This document shows, piece after piece, positions 50,644 through 58,562 of a stretch of DNA of 64,000 bases (its first letter is position 1; each line of letters opens with the position of its first letter). This DNA is from Bradyrhizobium sp. ISRA464 (GTDB lineage: Bacteria > Pseudomonadota > Alphaproteobacteria > Rhizobiales > Xanthobacteraceae). The translations under genes were made by a program, and so were the position numbers. The stretch is taken from positions 5,952,001 to 6,016,000 of the forward strand of contig NZ_CP094526.1 in NCBI RefSeq assembly GCF_029910095.1, written 5' to 3'. The notes below the pieces were generated by a model. The model did no database searches. It had not been told where the DNA came from and was given only the letters and a program-made list of their open reading frames with translations.

Positions 50644-50846
50644 CCGTCCAATGCATTCTCTGCGATGACACCGGCTGGGTCTGTGAGAACCATCCGGACC
50701 AGCCCTGGAGCGGTAATCACGCCTGTAGGTGCGGCGGTGCCGGCGCGCCCTGCCCGAAGTGCAACAGGCCGAATCCGGATGATGGGATTCCGCGGCTGCT
50801 GCGAGGGTTTCGGAACGTGTTCAGCAGGCGCGACCGCAGACGCTGA
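50640..50846 (+). CDS. 68-residue cysteine-rich zinc-ribbon-like protein
   Basis: MTVQCILCDDTGWVCENHPD, then QPWSGNHACRCGGAGAPCPK and CNRPNPDDG. CILC, CENH, CRC and CPKC give enough cysteine/histidine ligands for one or two zinc sites, in a layout resembling DnaJ-like or small zinc-ribbon modules. The ATG overlaps the upstream TGA, so it is translated with the 71-residue protein. Likely a protein- or nucleic-acid-binding adaptor; this is inference. Confidence 0.65.
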   Translation: MTVQCILCDDTGWVCENHPDQPWSGNHACRCGGAGAPCPKCNRPNPDDGIPRLLRGFRNVFSRRDRRR

Positions 50847-51073
50847 TGGCCGGCGATGCGTCCCAATCTTGAACGCATGATCGAAATCTTGGGCATTATG
50901 ACCTTGCTGGGAGGCGGTCGCGCCGCGGAACTTTGGGAAGGACGGGCCAATCTTCTTCAAAACAGCTTCTTCTCGAGTTCGCGCGCCTCGTCCGATCCAA
51001 TCGATCTTCCGATGGAAGCGACCATCTTCCCTAGGGAGACTTTCCTCGCTCCGCGAACCCGGGCCGAAGCCGC
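50847..51073. other. Short gap, nothing recognised
   Basis: About 230 bases between the zinc-ribbon-like gene and the hydrolase remnant, without a supported gene or repeat. Confidence 0.3.
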
Positions 51074-51190
51074 ATGATCCAACCTGTTCTACTGGAACGG
51101 TTAAACAAGGGCGAACACTTTGCCACTTTCGAGCAGCCGGAAGTTTTCGCGAAGGAAATGTGGCAAGCCTTTGAAACGATCCGAGGCTGA
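51074..51190 (+). pseudogene. Alpha/beta hydrolase C-terminal remnant
   Basis: 38 codons: MIQPVLLERLNKGEHFATFE, then QPEVFAKEMWQAFETIRG and TGA. KG-G/E-HFA-x-FEQPE-x-F is the characteristic end of epoxide-hydrolase-like alpha/beta hydrolases, with the catalytic histidine in EHF. Everything upstream is missing. It lies just beyond the 3' end of pcaG on the other strand. Confidence 0.6.
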
Positions 51191-51268
51191 GCCGCGGACC
51201 GCATCGTAGACAAAAGCATCTTCGAATCCGACACGTTGTGCCGACCACCCTGCTCGTCGGCGGGCCGG

Positions 51269-51871
51269 CTAGATGTCGAAGAACACCGTCTCGTTGTCAC
51301 CCTGCAGGTGAATGTCGAGCGTGTAGACATGCCCCGCACCGGCCTTGCGCCTGGCGATCAGGGTCGTGCGACGATCGGCCGGCACTAGCGCCAGCACGGG
51401 ATCGCTGGCGTTGCCGGCTTCGTCGTCGAAATAGATCCGCGTGTAGAGATGCAGCAGCATGCCGCGCGCGTAGACCGCGAGCAGGATGTGCGGCGCCTGC
51501 GGCTTGCCGTCGGGGTCCGGCACCACACCCGGTTTGATGGTGTCGAAGGCGTAACCGCCGCTCGCATCAGTGCCGCAGCGGCCAAAACCCTTGAAGCTCG
51601 AGTTCGGCAGCGCGCGCTTGTCCTGCGGATCGGAGAAGCGGCCCTGGGCATCGGCCTGCCAGATCTCCAGCATGCAGTCCGGGATCACGGCGCCGTCGCC
51701 GTCATAGACCTTGCCCTCGATGCGGATGCGCTCGCCGGAGACGTCGGGCGTCAGCAGGTTGTTGGTGAAGGCGTCGTTCCACGCATATTCGCCGTTCGGC
51801 GTCAGGCCGTACTTGAAATAAGGGCCGACGGTTTGCGACGGCGTGATGCCATCGGGACGCTGGTTCGACAC
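51269..51871 (-). CDS. pcaG: Protocatechuate 3,4-dioxygenase, alpha chain
   Basis: 200 residues, normal for PcaG. It begins RPDGITPSQTVGPYFKYGLT, has IRIEGKVYDGDGAVIPDCML and EIWQADAQGRFSDP, and ends HVYTLDIHLQGDNETVFFDI. The alpha chain has no iron but completes the active site. With PcaH it cleaves protocatechuate to beta-carboxy-cis,cis-muconate. The start is separated from the pcaH stop by a single base, so the two are co-translated. It is the last gene of the nitrobenzoate-type operon. Confidence 0.93.
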   Translation of the reverse strand: MSNQRPDGITPSQTVGPYFKYGLTPNGEYAWNDAFTNNLLTPDVSGERIRIEGKVYDGDGAVIPDCMLEIWQADAQGRFSDPQDKRALPNSSFKGFGRCGTDASGGYAFDTIKPGVVPDPDGKPQAPHILLAVYARGMLLHLYTRIYFDDEAGNASDPVLALVPADRRTTLIARRKAGAGHVYTLDIHLQGDNETVFFDI

Positions 51872-51872
51872 G

Positions 51873-52574
51873 TTACTTGGTCTCCATCGGCGTGGCGTTG
51901 CGCCCGCGCAGCACGATATCGAAGCGGTAGCAGAGCGCCCATTCCGGCTTGGTGTTTTCGAGATCGAACGACGAGATCATCCGCGCCCGCGCCTTCTCAT
52001 CGGTCACCGAATTGAAGATCGGATCGAACGGAAACAGCGGGTCGCCCGGAAAATACATCTGCGTGACCAGCCGCGAGACGAAGGAGGGGCCGAACACCGA
52101 GAAGTGGATATGCGCGGGCCGCCAGGCATTGTGATGATTGCCCCAGGGATAGGCGCCGGGCTTGATGGTGATGAACTTGTAGTAGCCCTTGGCGTCGCTC
52201 TGGGTGCGGCCGGCGCCGGTGAAGTTCGGATCGAGCGGCGCCGGATGCTGGTCGACGACGTGGATGTAACGGCCGCAGGCGTTGGCCTGCCACAGCTCGA
52301 CCAGCGTGTTGGGCACGCCGCGGCCGTCCTCGTCGAGCACATAGCCGTGCACGATGATGCGCTCGCCGAGCGGCTCACCCTTGTGCTGGATGGTGAGGTC
52401 GTTGTCGTGCTCGCGCACGGTCTCATGACCATAGACCGGACCGGTGAGCTCCGAGAGCGTGTGCCGCATCGGGATCAACGGCTTCGAAGGCGCGCGCTTG
52501 ATCGCGCTCCGATACGCGGGAGACAGACGCGCGGGATGGACGCTGTTCGAAGCGACCGGATAGATCAACGCCAT
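51873..52574 (-). CDS. pcaH: Protocatechuate 3,4-dioxygenase, beta chain
   Basis: 233 residues from the ATG at 52574 with GGAGAAGG upstream. The iron-binding chain: tyrosines in ANACGRYIHV and PGAYPWGNHHNAWRP, histidines in WRPAHIHFSVFGP. VELWQANACGRYIHVVDQHP and FTGAGRTQSDAKGYY are the family-conserved parts. It acts in the cytoplasm on protocatechuate made by the two preceding enzymes of this operon. Confidence 0.93.
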   Translation of the reverse strand: MALIYPVASNSVHPARLSPAYRSAIKRAPSKPLIPMRHTLSELTGPVYGHETVREHDNDLTIQHKGEPLGERIIVHGYVLDEDGRGVPNTLVELWQANACGRYIHVVDQHPAPLDPNFTGAGRTQSDAKGYYKFITIKPGAYPWGNHHNAWRPAHIHFSVFGPSFVSRLVTQMYFPGDPLFPFDPIFNSVTDEKARARMISSFDLENTKPEWALCYRFDIVLRGRNATPMETK

Positions 52575-52627
52575 GTGCCTTCTCCAGACCGGATTACTGC
52601 CGTGGCCTATGCCACCGGCGCGCGACA

Positions 52628-53167
52628 TCAGGCCGGCGCCTTGAAATCGTAGGAGATGCGCCCGGCCGGCAGATAAAACAGGGCGATCATCGCGCCGCCC
52701 CTGACCTCGGGATAATGCCGGCTACCGGGATCCGGCGCCGTCCATCCTGGTCCTTGCCAGCCCTGCAATCCCTTGAGCTGCGCCCCCTTGTCGAGGGGAA
52801 CGACGAGGTTGAGCTCGCCATAGGGATGGCCGTGATATTGCCCGCGCAGCACGTGATGGTCGTCCTCGTCCTTGAAACGGCGTGGATCGGTGCTGTTCAT
52901 GTAGACCGCGGTGATGCTGAACTGGAACGTTTCGGGGACCGGCTCAAGGATGCGGCTGCGCCGATAGTTCGGGCCATCCACCTCCTGGTTCGCCGCCCAG
53001 CCCTCCTCGACCCCCATTTTGATGAGGCGAGCGAGATCCTGGTAGAGCGCGCTGTCCTCTCCATAGGTCTCGTTGAGCCATCGCTCCATCGCCGCGCTCG
53101 GCGTCATGTCCTTGACCTCGCGCAGAAACGGAATGCTGCGTTCGATCAGTTGTTCACGGCTTCCCAT
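52628..53167 (-). CDS. pnbB: 4-Hydroxylaminobenzoate lyase, PnbB-like
   Basis: 179 residues that I place in the DUF4863/PnbB family: ERWLNETYGEDSALYQDLAR, then EGWAANQEVDGPNYRRSRIL and HVLRGQYHGHPYGELNLVVP, with histidines of a small cupin-like core, ending GGAMIALFYLPAGRISYDF. Known PnbB converts 4-hydroxylaminobenzoate to protocatechuate with release of ammonium. The neighbours fit exactly: a nitroreductase 14 bases upstream and pcaHG downstream. The family call is by memory of the sequence and context, not by search. Confidence 0.75.
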   Translation of the reverse strand: MGSREQLIERSIPFLREVKDMTPSAAMERWLNETYGEDSALYQDLARLIKMGVEEGWAANQEVDGPNYRRSRILEPVPETFQFSITAVYMNSTDPRRFKDEDDHHVLRGQYHGHPYGELNLVVPLDKGAQLKGLQGWQGPGWTAPDPGSRHYPEVRGGAMIALFYLPAGRISYDFKAPA

Positions 53168-53181
53168 GACTTTCTCCTGTT

Positions 53182-53910
53182 CTAATTCTCGAAACCCTTG
53201 AAGGAGGCGAACGCCTCCAAATCCGCGCGTGGCATCAGCCGCTCCCTCGCCTGCTCCTTGGGGTGACCCATCGAAATCCCGCAGGCGACCATCTGCTCGG
53301 CAGGAATCGACAATAGCGGACGCAGTATTCGGTGGTACCTGGCGAAGGTTTCCTGCGGACAGGATTGCAGCCCTCGTCCCACCGCTGCCAGCATCACGTT
53401 CTGGATGAACATGCCGAGATCGAGCCAGCTTCCCATCGCCAGGCGGCGATCGATTGTAACGATCAATCCAACCGGTGCACCGAAGAACGCGAAGTTCTTT
53501 GCGGTCTGCCTGCTCCTCGCCGCACCGTCGCTCTGCGCGATTCCGAGCGAGCCATAGAACAATCGCCCGAACTCCTGGCGACGACCAAGATACGGCTCGG
53601 GAAACTCGCTGGCGTAGTATTGATATTCGGAGACGTGCTCGTTCGGCTCCTTCTCATACGCGTGCAGAAGCGCAGCCGACACCTCGGCCTTGGCGGCGCC
53701 CGCCAGCACGTAGACGTGCCAGGGCTGAATGTTTGCGCCACTCGGCGCAAACCGCGCCACGCGCAGGATTTGCTCGATGGTCGAGCGTGAGACCGGACTG
53801 CCGGAGAACTCACGGCACGAGAGACGGGCAGCGATCACTTCATCGATCGGATTGCGCGGAGCTCCACACGCCACGCCGCGGTCGATCACGGCTTCTCCAC
53901 AAGCGGGCAT
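53182..53910 (-). CDS. pnbA: Nitroreductase, 4-nitrobenzoate reductase PnbA-like
   Basis: 242 residues of the FMN nitroreductase fold: VIAARLSCREFSGSPVSRST has the phosphate-binding R-S/C-x-R, RFAPSGANIQPWHVYVLAG is the FMN-site signature, and FIQNVMLAAVGRGLQSCPQE and ACGISMGHP are conserved later. PnbA reduces 4-nitrobenzoate to the hydroxylamine with NADPH. It overlaps the binding-protein gene by 25 bases and precedes pnbB. Other nitroaromatic acids are possible substrates. Confidence 0.8.
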   Translation of the reverse strand: MPACGEAVIDRGVACGAPRNPIDEVIAARLSCREFSGSPVSRSTIEQILRVARFAPSGANIQPWHVYVLAGAAKAEVSAALLHAYEKEPNEHVSEYQYYASEFPEPYLGRRQEFGRLFYGSLGIAQSDGAARSRQTAKNFAFFGAPVGLIVTIDRRLAMGSWLDLGMFIQNVMLAAVGRGLQSCPQETFARYHRILRPLLSIPAEQMVACGISMGHPKEQARERLMPRADLEAFASFKGFEN

Positions 53911-55115
53911 CCGCTGTCCTCCATCGGTCTGAAGGCCTCATCTCCCGGGATGGCGGCCAGCAGCTGGTAGTAGTCGAACTGGTACTTCGACTCCTCCGGA
54001 GATTTGACGCGGAAGAGATACATGTCGCGGACCAGCCGGCCGTCCGGACGGATCTTGCCGTTACGGGTCATGAAATCGTTCACCGGTAATTCGCGCATCT
54101 TGGCAGCAACAGTGGGTCCATCGAGCGTGCCCGCGGCTGTGACTGCCTTGAGATAGTGCATCACCGCGCCATAGGTGCCGGCGTGGATCATGGTGGGCAC
54201 CTTCCTGGTCTTCTCGATGAAGCGCTTCGACCACGCGCGCGTCTCATCGTTGAGATCCCAGTAGAACGCCGAGCTGAGCATCAGGCCTTGCGCGCTCTGC
54301 AGACCGAGGCTGTGAACGTCGGCGATGAAGACGATCAGGCCGGCGAGCTTTTGCCCGTGCGTCACGCCGAACTCGCCCGCCTGCTTCACGGCGTTGATGA
54401 AATCGCCGCCGGCGTCAGCGAGTGCGATCACGTCCGCCTTGGAGGCTTGCGCCTGCAGCAGGAAGGACGAGAAATCGGGCGTATTGATCGGATGCTTCAC
54501 CGCGCCGACGACCTTGCCGCCGGTGGCATCGATCACCTTGCGGCTGTCGGCCTCGAGCTGCGCGCCGAGCGAATAGTCGGCCGAAACGAAGAACCACGAC
54601 TTGGCGCCGAGACGTGAAATCGCTCTCGTCGTCCCCTGCGACAGCGCGTAGGTGTCGTAGGTCCAGTGGATGCCGGTCGGCGAGCACTCATCGTCGGTCA
54701 GCCGGGACGTCGCTGTGCCGGTGGCGAGAAATAGCTTCTTCTTGTCGCGCGTGATGCCTTGCACGGCCAGCGCGACAGCGGAATTCGGCACATCGAGGAT
54801 GACCTCAACGTTCTCGTTCGCCAGCCACCGCCGGGCAATCGCCGAACCGACGTCCGCCTTGTTCTGGTGGTCTCCCGCTATGATCTCGATCGGGCGCCCG
54901 AGTACCTTGCCCTTGAAATCGTCTACCGCCATCTGCGCGGCGACGACCGAGCCCTGGCCGCCATTGTCGGCGTAGAGCGACGACATGTCGGTCAGCACGC
55001 CGAGCCTGATCGGACCGGTCTGTGCAATCGCCGACGTCGCCACCGCCACGAGTGTCAGCGCCAGTCCGAGCGATTTGTGTGCGCCGCTTCGTGCCAATCT
55101 CACCCAGACCTTCAT
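53886..55115 (-). CDS. Periplasmic ligand-binding protein of the nitrobenzoate operon
   Basis: 409 residues from the ATG at 55115 with GGAGGAG upstream. Signal peptide to about residue 31 (LALTLVAVATSAIAQ). The mature protein is LivJ/type 1 periplasmic-binding fold: IRLGVLTDMSSLYADNGGQG, IEIIAGDHQNKADVGSAIAR and SWFFVSADYSLGAQLEADSR. Such proteins of ABC systems often bind aromatic acids in Bradyrhizobium and Rhodopseudomonas. No permease or ATPase is next to it, so it must use membrane parts encoded elsewhere. It is the first gene of the pnb-pca operon, so its ligand is probably the nitroaromatic acid. Confidence 0.87.
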   Translation of the reverse strand: MKVWVRLARSGAHKSLGLALTLVAVATSAIAQTGPIRLGVLTDMSSLYADNGGQGSVVAAQMAVDDFKGKVLGRPIEIIAGDHQNKADVGSAIARRWLANENVEVILDVPNSAVALAVQGITRDKKKLFLATGTATSRLTDDECSPTGIHWTYDTYALSQGTTRAISRLGAKSWFFVSADYSLGAQLEADSRKVIDATGGKVVGAVKHPINTPDFSSFLLQAQASKADVIALADAGGDFINAVKQAGEFGVTHGQKLAGLIVFIADVHSLGLQSAQGLMLSSAFYWDLNDETRAWSKRFIEKTRKVPTMIHAGTYGAVMHYLKAVTAAGTLDGPTVAAKMRELPVNDFMTRNGKIRPDGRLVRDMYLFRVKSPEESKYQFDYYQLLAAIPGDEAFRPMEDSGCPLVEKP

Positions 55116-55200
55116 CGCTTTTCTCCTCCCAACCCGGCGGCGGCAATCTTGGCCAGAACGGCGCGTTGCGGAAGTGAAAGTCTTGCAGGGTGATCCTGAA

Positions 55201-55218
55201 CCGGCTTCAGATAGCCGG
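55201..55218. promoter_or_regulatory. Inverted repeat CCGGCT-N6-AGCCGG between divergent genes
   Basis: Exact 6-bp arms in the 232-base gap between the binding-protein start (55115) and the LysR start (55348). Position is right for a LysR operator controlling both, but the site is GC-rich and lacks a clear T-N11-A core, so the assignment is weak. Confidence 0.35.
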
Positions 55219-55347
55219 CGGTGACGGCACGGCGAGACGCTCATGATGAAATCCGATCGGTTGCATCCGCCGAACGTCTGGCCTTAACTGCGCGCGATCG
55301 CACAATCCTGCCAAGGCGCGCGATCCGCTACAGACGGGACTCCCAGC

Positions 55348-56326
55348 GTGTCGGTTTCCTTCAAGACATTGGACCTGAACCTGCTCAAGGTGTTCGACGC
55401 CGTCATGGAGGAGCGCAGCGTGCTGCGCGCCAGCCAGAAGGTCGCGTTGAGTCAGTCCGCCGTCAGCCACTCGCTGGCGCGGTTGCGCGAGATGCTGGAC
55501 GACGAACTGTTCGTCCGCACCGCCACCGGCATGCAGCCGACGGCGCGTGCGCTCACGATGGCGCCGCAGGTTCGCCAGGCGCTGCGATCGCTGGAGGCCG
55601 CGGTCGAACTGCCGACCTTCGCTCCGGCGGTCTCCACCAAGCCGTTCACGCTCGCCGCCAATGACTTCACGACGATGGTGCTGGCGCCACCGCTGCTGAA
55701 GATCTTGAGCCGGGAGGCTCCCGTCGATCGACCTCACCATCAAGCCGGTGACGCGGATCGATCTCGCCGAGCAGATCGACCTCGGGCGCATCGACGTCGC
55801 CGTCGGCGTGTTCTCGTCGCCGCCGAGCCGCTTCCGTTCGGCACTGCTGTTCGAATATGACGATGTGCTGATCGTTGGCAGAAAGTGCAAGCTTGGCCGG
55901 CTCGACAAGGCAAGGCTCGCGACCTTGCCGCTGGTCGTCGTCTCCTTTGGCGGAGAGCAGGAAGGCGCGATCGGCGGCTTCATTTCCGAGCGCGGGCTTG
56001 CCAGACGTTCAGAGATGTACGACCGCCCCGCGCTTGAACGGGCGCTGTCCGACAGCGACCGGCCGCCACGGATCGCGGTCTCGCTGCCGCATTTCCTTGC
56101 ATTGCCCGCACTGCTGGTCGATTCCGAGCTGGCGGCCATCGTTCCGCGGCCGTTGGCGCGCGCCTTCGAGCAAGCGCACGCGATCACGACTTATGAACTA
56201 CCCTACAGCACGACTCCCGTGGAGGTGCGGATGCTGTGGCACGAGCGGATCGAGGACGAGCCATCGCACGAATGGCTTCACGAGGTACTCCGCCGCGCGA
56301 CCGAAGAGCTGAGGCGCGGGGGTTAG
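55348..56326 (+). pseudogene. LysR regulator of the pnb operon, one-base frameshift
   Basis: The first frame has the complete DNA-binding domain: TLDLNLLKVFDAVMEERSVL, then RASQKVALSQSAVSHSLARL, up to LLKILSREAP. At 55720-55722 an extra C (CCC for CC) shifts the frame. The second frame continues SIDLTIKPVTRIDLAEQIDL, then GRIDVAVGVFSSPPSRFRSA and runs to a normal LysR end at 56326. Divergent from the pnb-pca operon, so a PnbR-like activator is the natural assumption. Broken as it stands; a sequencing error in the C-run is the alternative. Confidence 0.8.
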
Positions 56327-56394
56327 TTGGTCGTCAGCGGCAATCACCGGCCGGCGCTTCATCTCGCGGCCATGGTGCCTGACCCAATGGCGGC

Positions 56395-56742
56395 GTGGTT
56401 GACTTGCCGATATCTACTGTTGCGGACAAAAGCGGCTTCGAAGCGCTCGTAGATGACATGGCCGATGCCCATGGACTGACGCTGAATACCGTGGAAGACG
56501 CCGACGATCTGCCGGTGTTATTGCAGTTGGTGAGGTCGGGCTTCGGCTGCACGATCCTCGACGCGTCATTCATTCCGACGCTGCCACCCGGTGTCAGACC
56601 ACTCAAACTTGATGGCGTGACAGCGGCGCTCGACATTTCCTTAGTATGGCGACCCGACGGTATGTCACCCTTGGTACCCCGCTTCGTGAAAGTCGCCGAA
56701 CGGTTGAAGCGCAAATCGAGCCGGGCACGTCGCAATGATTGA
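56395..56742 (+). pseudogene. LysR effector-domain fragment
   Basis: 115 codons: LVDDMADAHGLTLNTVEDAD, then LPVLLQLVRSGFGCTILDAS and VTAALDISLVWRPDGMSPLV. This is the C-terminal half of a LysR effector domain, with the pattern V-x-x-G-x-G-x-x-x-L-P. No helix-turn-helix precedes it in any frame. It follows the broken LysR gene but differs from it, so it is an independent remnant. Confidence 0.65.
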
Positions 56743-57067
56743 GACTGAGACACCCAAGCCTCGCAACCTTCCTTTGGTCCGCTTCACGGAGTTGGTGAGC
56801 GGCGCATTGCTTCGCCGGAAATTGAAAGGCCACCGCGTCCGCTTTTGGGGATCAGTTGCGTCGATCGGATCATGCCGTGAGGACGTCTGGTTTATCGGGA
56901 CCGCGCTTGTTTCCGCATGCAACGCTCCTGCTGTGCGAGACGGAACACGCGACAGAACAAATCAACGGCCATGCGGCGCTATGGCATCGATCTAGGACTC
57001 ATAGGACGAAGAATACCGCCCAGTCGATCCGAGAACGGTTGGCGCAACCGCATCAGACCAGACTTCC
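56743..57067. other. Intergenic, nothing recognised
   Basis: About 325 bases at the 3' end of the acyl-CoA operon. I searched it for a biotin carboxylase start and found none; no terminator with T-run seen. Confidence 0.35.
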
Positions 57068-57289
57068 TCACACTTCCAGCACGGCGACCGTCTTACCCTC
57101 GTCAACTGCGCCGCCTTCTTCGACCGCGATCGTAACGATCACGCCGTCAGCTTCTGCCACGACCGGAATTTCCATTTTCATGGACTCAATTACGATGAGC
57201 GTGTCGCCCTTCGCCACGCGCTTGCCGAGCTCAGTCTCCACCTTCCAGACGAAACCGCTGACCTCGGATTTTGCTTCCAGCTTTGCCAT
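57068..57289 (-). CDS. Biotin carboxyl carrier protein, single domain
   Basis: 73 residues, only a biotinyl domain: MAKLEAKSEVSGFVWKVETE, then VIESMKMEIPVVAEADGVIV, with the biotinylated lysine 38 in ESMKME, and the ending EGGAVDEGKTVAVLEV. It would carry carboxybiotin for the carboxyltransferase two genes upstream. No biotin carboxylase is in the operon, so the charging enzyme must be shared from elsewhere. Last gene of the operon. Confidence 0.9.
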   Translation of the reverse strand: MAKLEAKSEVSGFVWKVETELGKRVAKGDTLIVIESMKMEIPVVAEADGVIVTIAVEEGGAVDEGKTVAVLEV

Positions 57290-57337
57290 TCCAAATTACC
57301 TTCCAATTGTCTCAATGTAACTCACTCAGGTGTTCGA

Positions 57338-58552
57338 TTATCTGCCGCCGAAGGCGCCCGCGGCGGCCAGTTGCGCCAGGCGCTCCTCGTCGCAGTCCAG
57401 CACCCGCCGGAGCGCGTCCCTCGTCTGTGATCCCAGCAGCGGAGCACCAGCCGGCTTGCGCATCGGCGTCTCCGAGAATTTGATCGGCAATCCAACATTC
57501 GGAATCTTGCCGAGCTTCTCGTGCTCGGCTTTACCGAGGATACCCAGCGCGCGCACCTCGTCTGATTCCAGGGCCTCGCCGACGCTACGCACCGCAGCGG
57601 CAGGAACGCCCACGCGCTGCATCGCGCTCAGCCAGTCCTCGCGTGTGCCCTGCGACAGCGCCGCGCTGATGATCTGCTTGAGCGCTTCATTGTTGGCGCG
57701 GCGGCTGGCGCTGGTGCGAAAGCGCTCGTCATCGGCAAGCTCCGGGCTCTTCAGCACATCCCGCATCAAGCGCCTGAACGTGCCGTCGTTCGCGCAGGCG
57801 ATGTAGAGCGGGCCCGTCCTGGTGGCGAAGGAGCCAACCGGCACCGCGGTCACCTGCCAATTGCCGAACCGCTTCGGACTCACGCCCGACATGAGGTAGC
57901 CCATGTGGAAATTGCCGAGCATGTTGACGGCCGCGCCCAGCAGATTGGTCTCGATCAGCTGTCCCCTGCCGTTCCGCGCACGCGCGTGCAGCGCCGCGAG
58001 GATGGCGTTGCAGGAAAGCATCGCCGTTGCCATGTCCATGATCGACGATCCGGCCCGCATGCCCTCATCATCCGGACGCCCGTTCATCGAGATGAAGCCG
58101 CTTTCGGCCTGCGCGATCGGATCGAAACCGAGACGGTGTGCGAACGGGCCGCTGCGGCCATAGGCCGAGATCGAGCAATAGATCAGGCCCGGATTGCGCT
58201 TCCTGAGCGCCACGTAGTCGAGGCCGAGCCTTTGCATGACGCCGGCCGAGAAATTCTCGACGACGACGTCTGCCTTGTCAGCGAGCTCGAGCGCAACCTG
58301 ACGGCCGGCCTCGGTTTTCAGGTCGAGGGCAACGCTGTCCTTGTTCCGGTTGGTCCAGAGATACGGCGCGCCCTCCCCGGCGCGGTGCGGCGGATATTGC
58401 CGGAAGCCATCGCCCCCATCCGGGGATTCGATCTTGATCACCTCGGCACCGAAATCCGCGAGGATCATGGTGCAGAAGGGCCCGGCAATGAAATGGGTAA
58501 AATCGACGATGCGCACATCCATCAGCGGCGTCTCGACCTCGCATTCGCTCAT
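57338..58552 (-). CDS. CaiB/BaiF family III CoA-transferase
   Basis: 404 residues. VRIVDFTHFIAGPFCTMILA is the family start, KIESPDGGDGFRQYPP and WTNRNKDSVALDLKTEAGRQ the CoA-site, DVVVENFSAGVMQRLGLDY holds the catalytic aspartate/glutamate region, and SISAYGRSGPFAHRLGFDPI follows. It moves CoA between an acyl-CoA and a free acid. It is 10 bases downstream of the carboxyltransferase gene. The substrate is unknown but is likely a dicarboxylate made by carboxylation. Confidence 0.9.
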   Translation of the reverse strand: MSECEVETPLMDVRIVDFTHFIAGPFCTMILADFGAEVIKIESPDGGDGFRQYPPHRAGEGAPYLWTNRNKDSVALDLKTEAGRQVALELADKADVVVENFSAGVMQRLGLDYVALRKRNPGLIYCSISAYGRSGPFAHRLGFDPIAQAESGFISMNGRPDDEGMRAGSSIMDMATAMLSCNAILAALHARARNGRGQLIETNLLGAAVNMLGNFHMGYLMSGVSPKRFGNWQVTAVPVGSFATRTGPLYIACANDGTFRRLMRDVLKSPELADDERFRTSASRRANNEALKQIISAALSQGTREDWLSAMQRVGVPAAAVRSVGEALESDEVRALGILGKAEHEKLGKIPNVGLPIKFSETPMRKPAGAPLLGSQTRDALRRVLDCDEERLAQLAAAGAFGGR

Positions 58553-58562
58553 CGCGCGGCCC

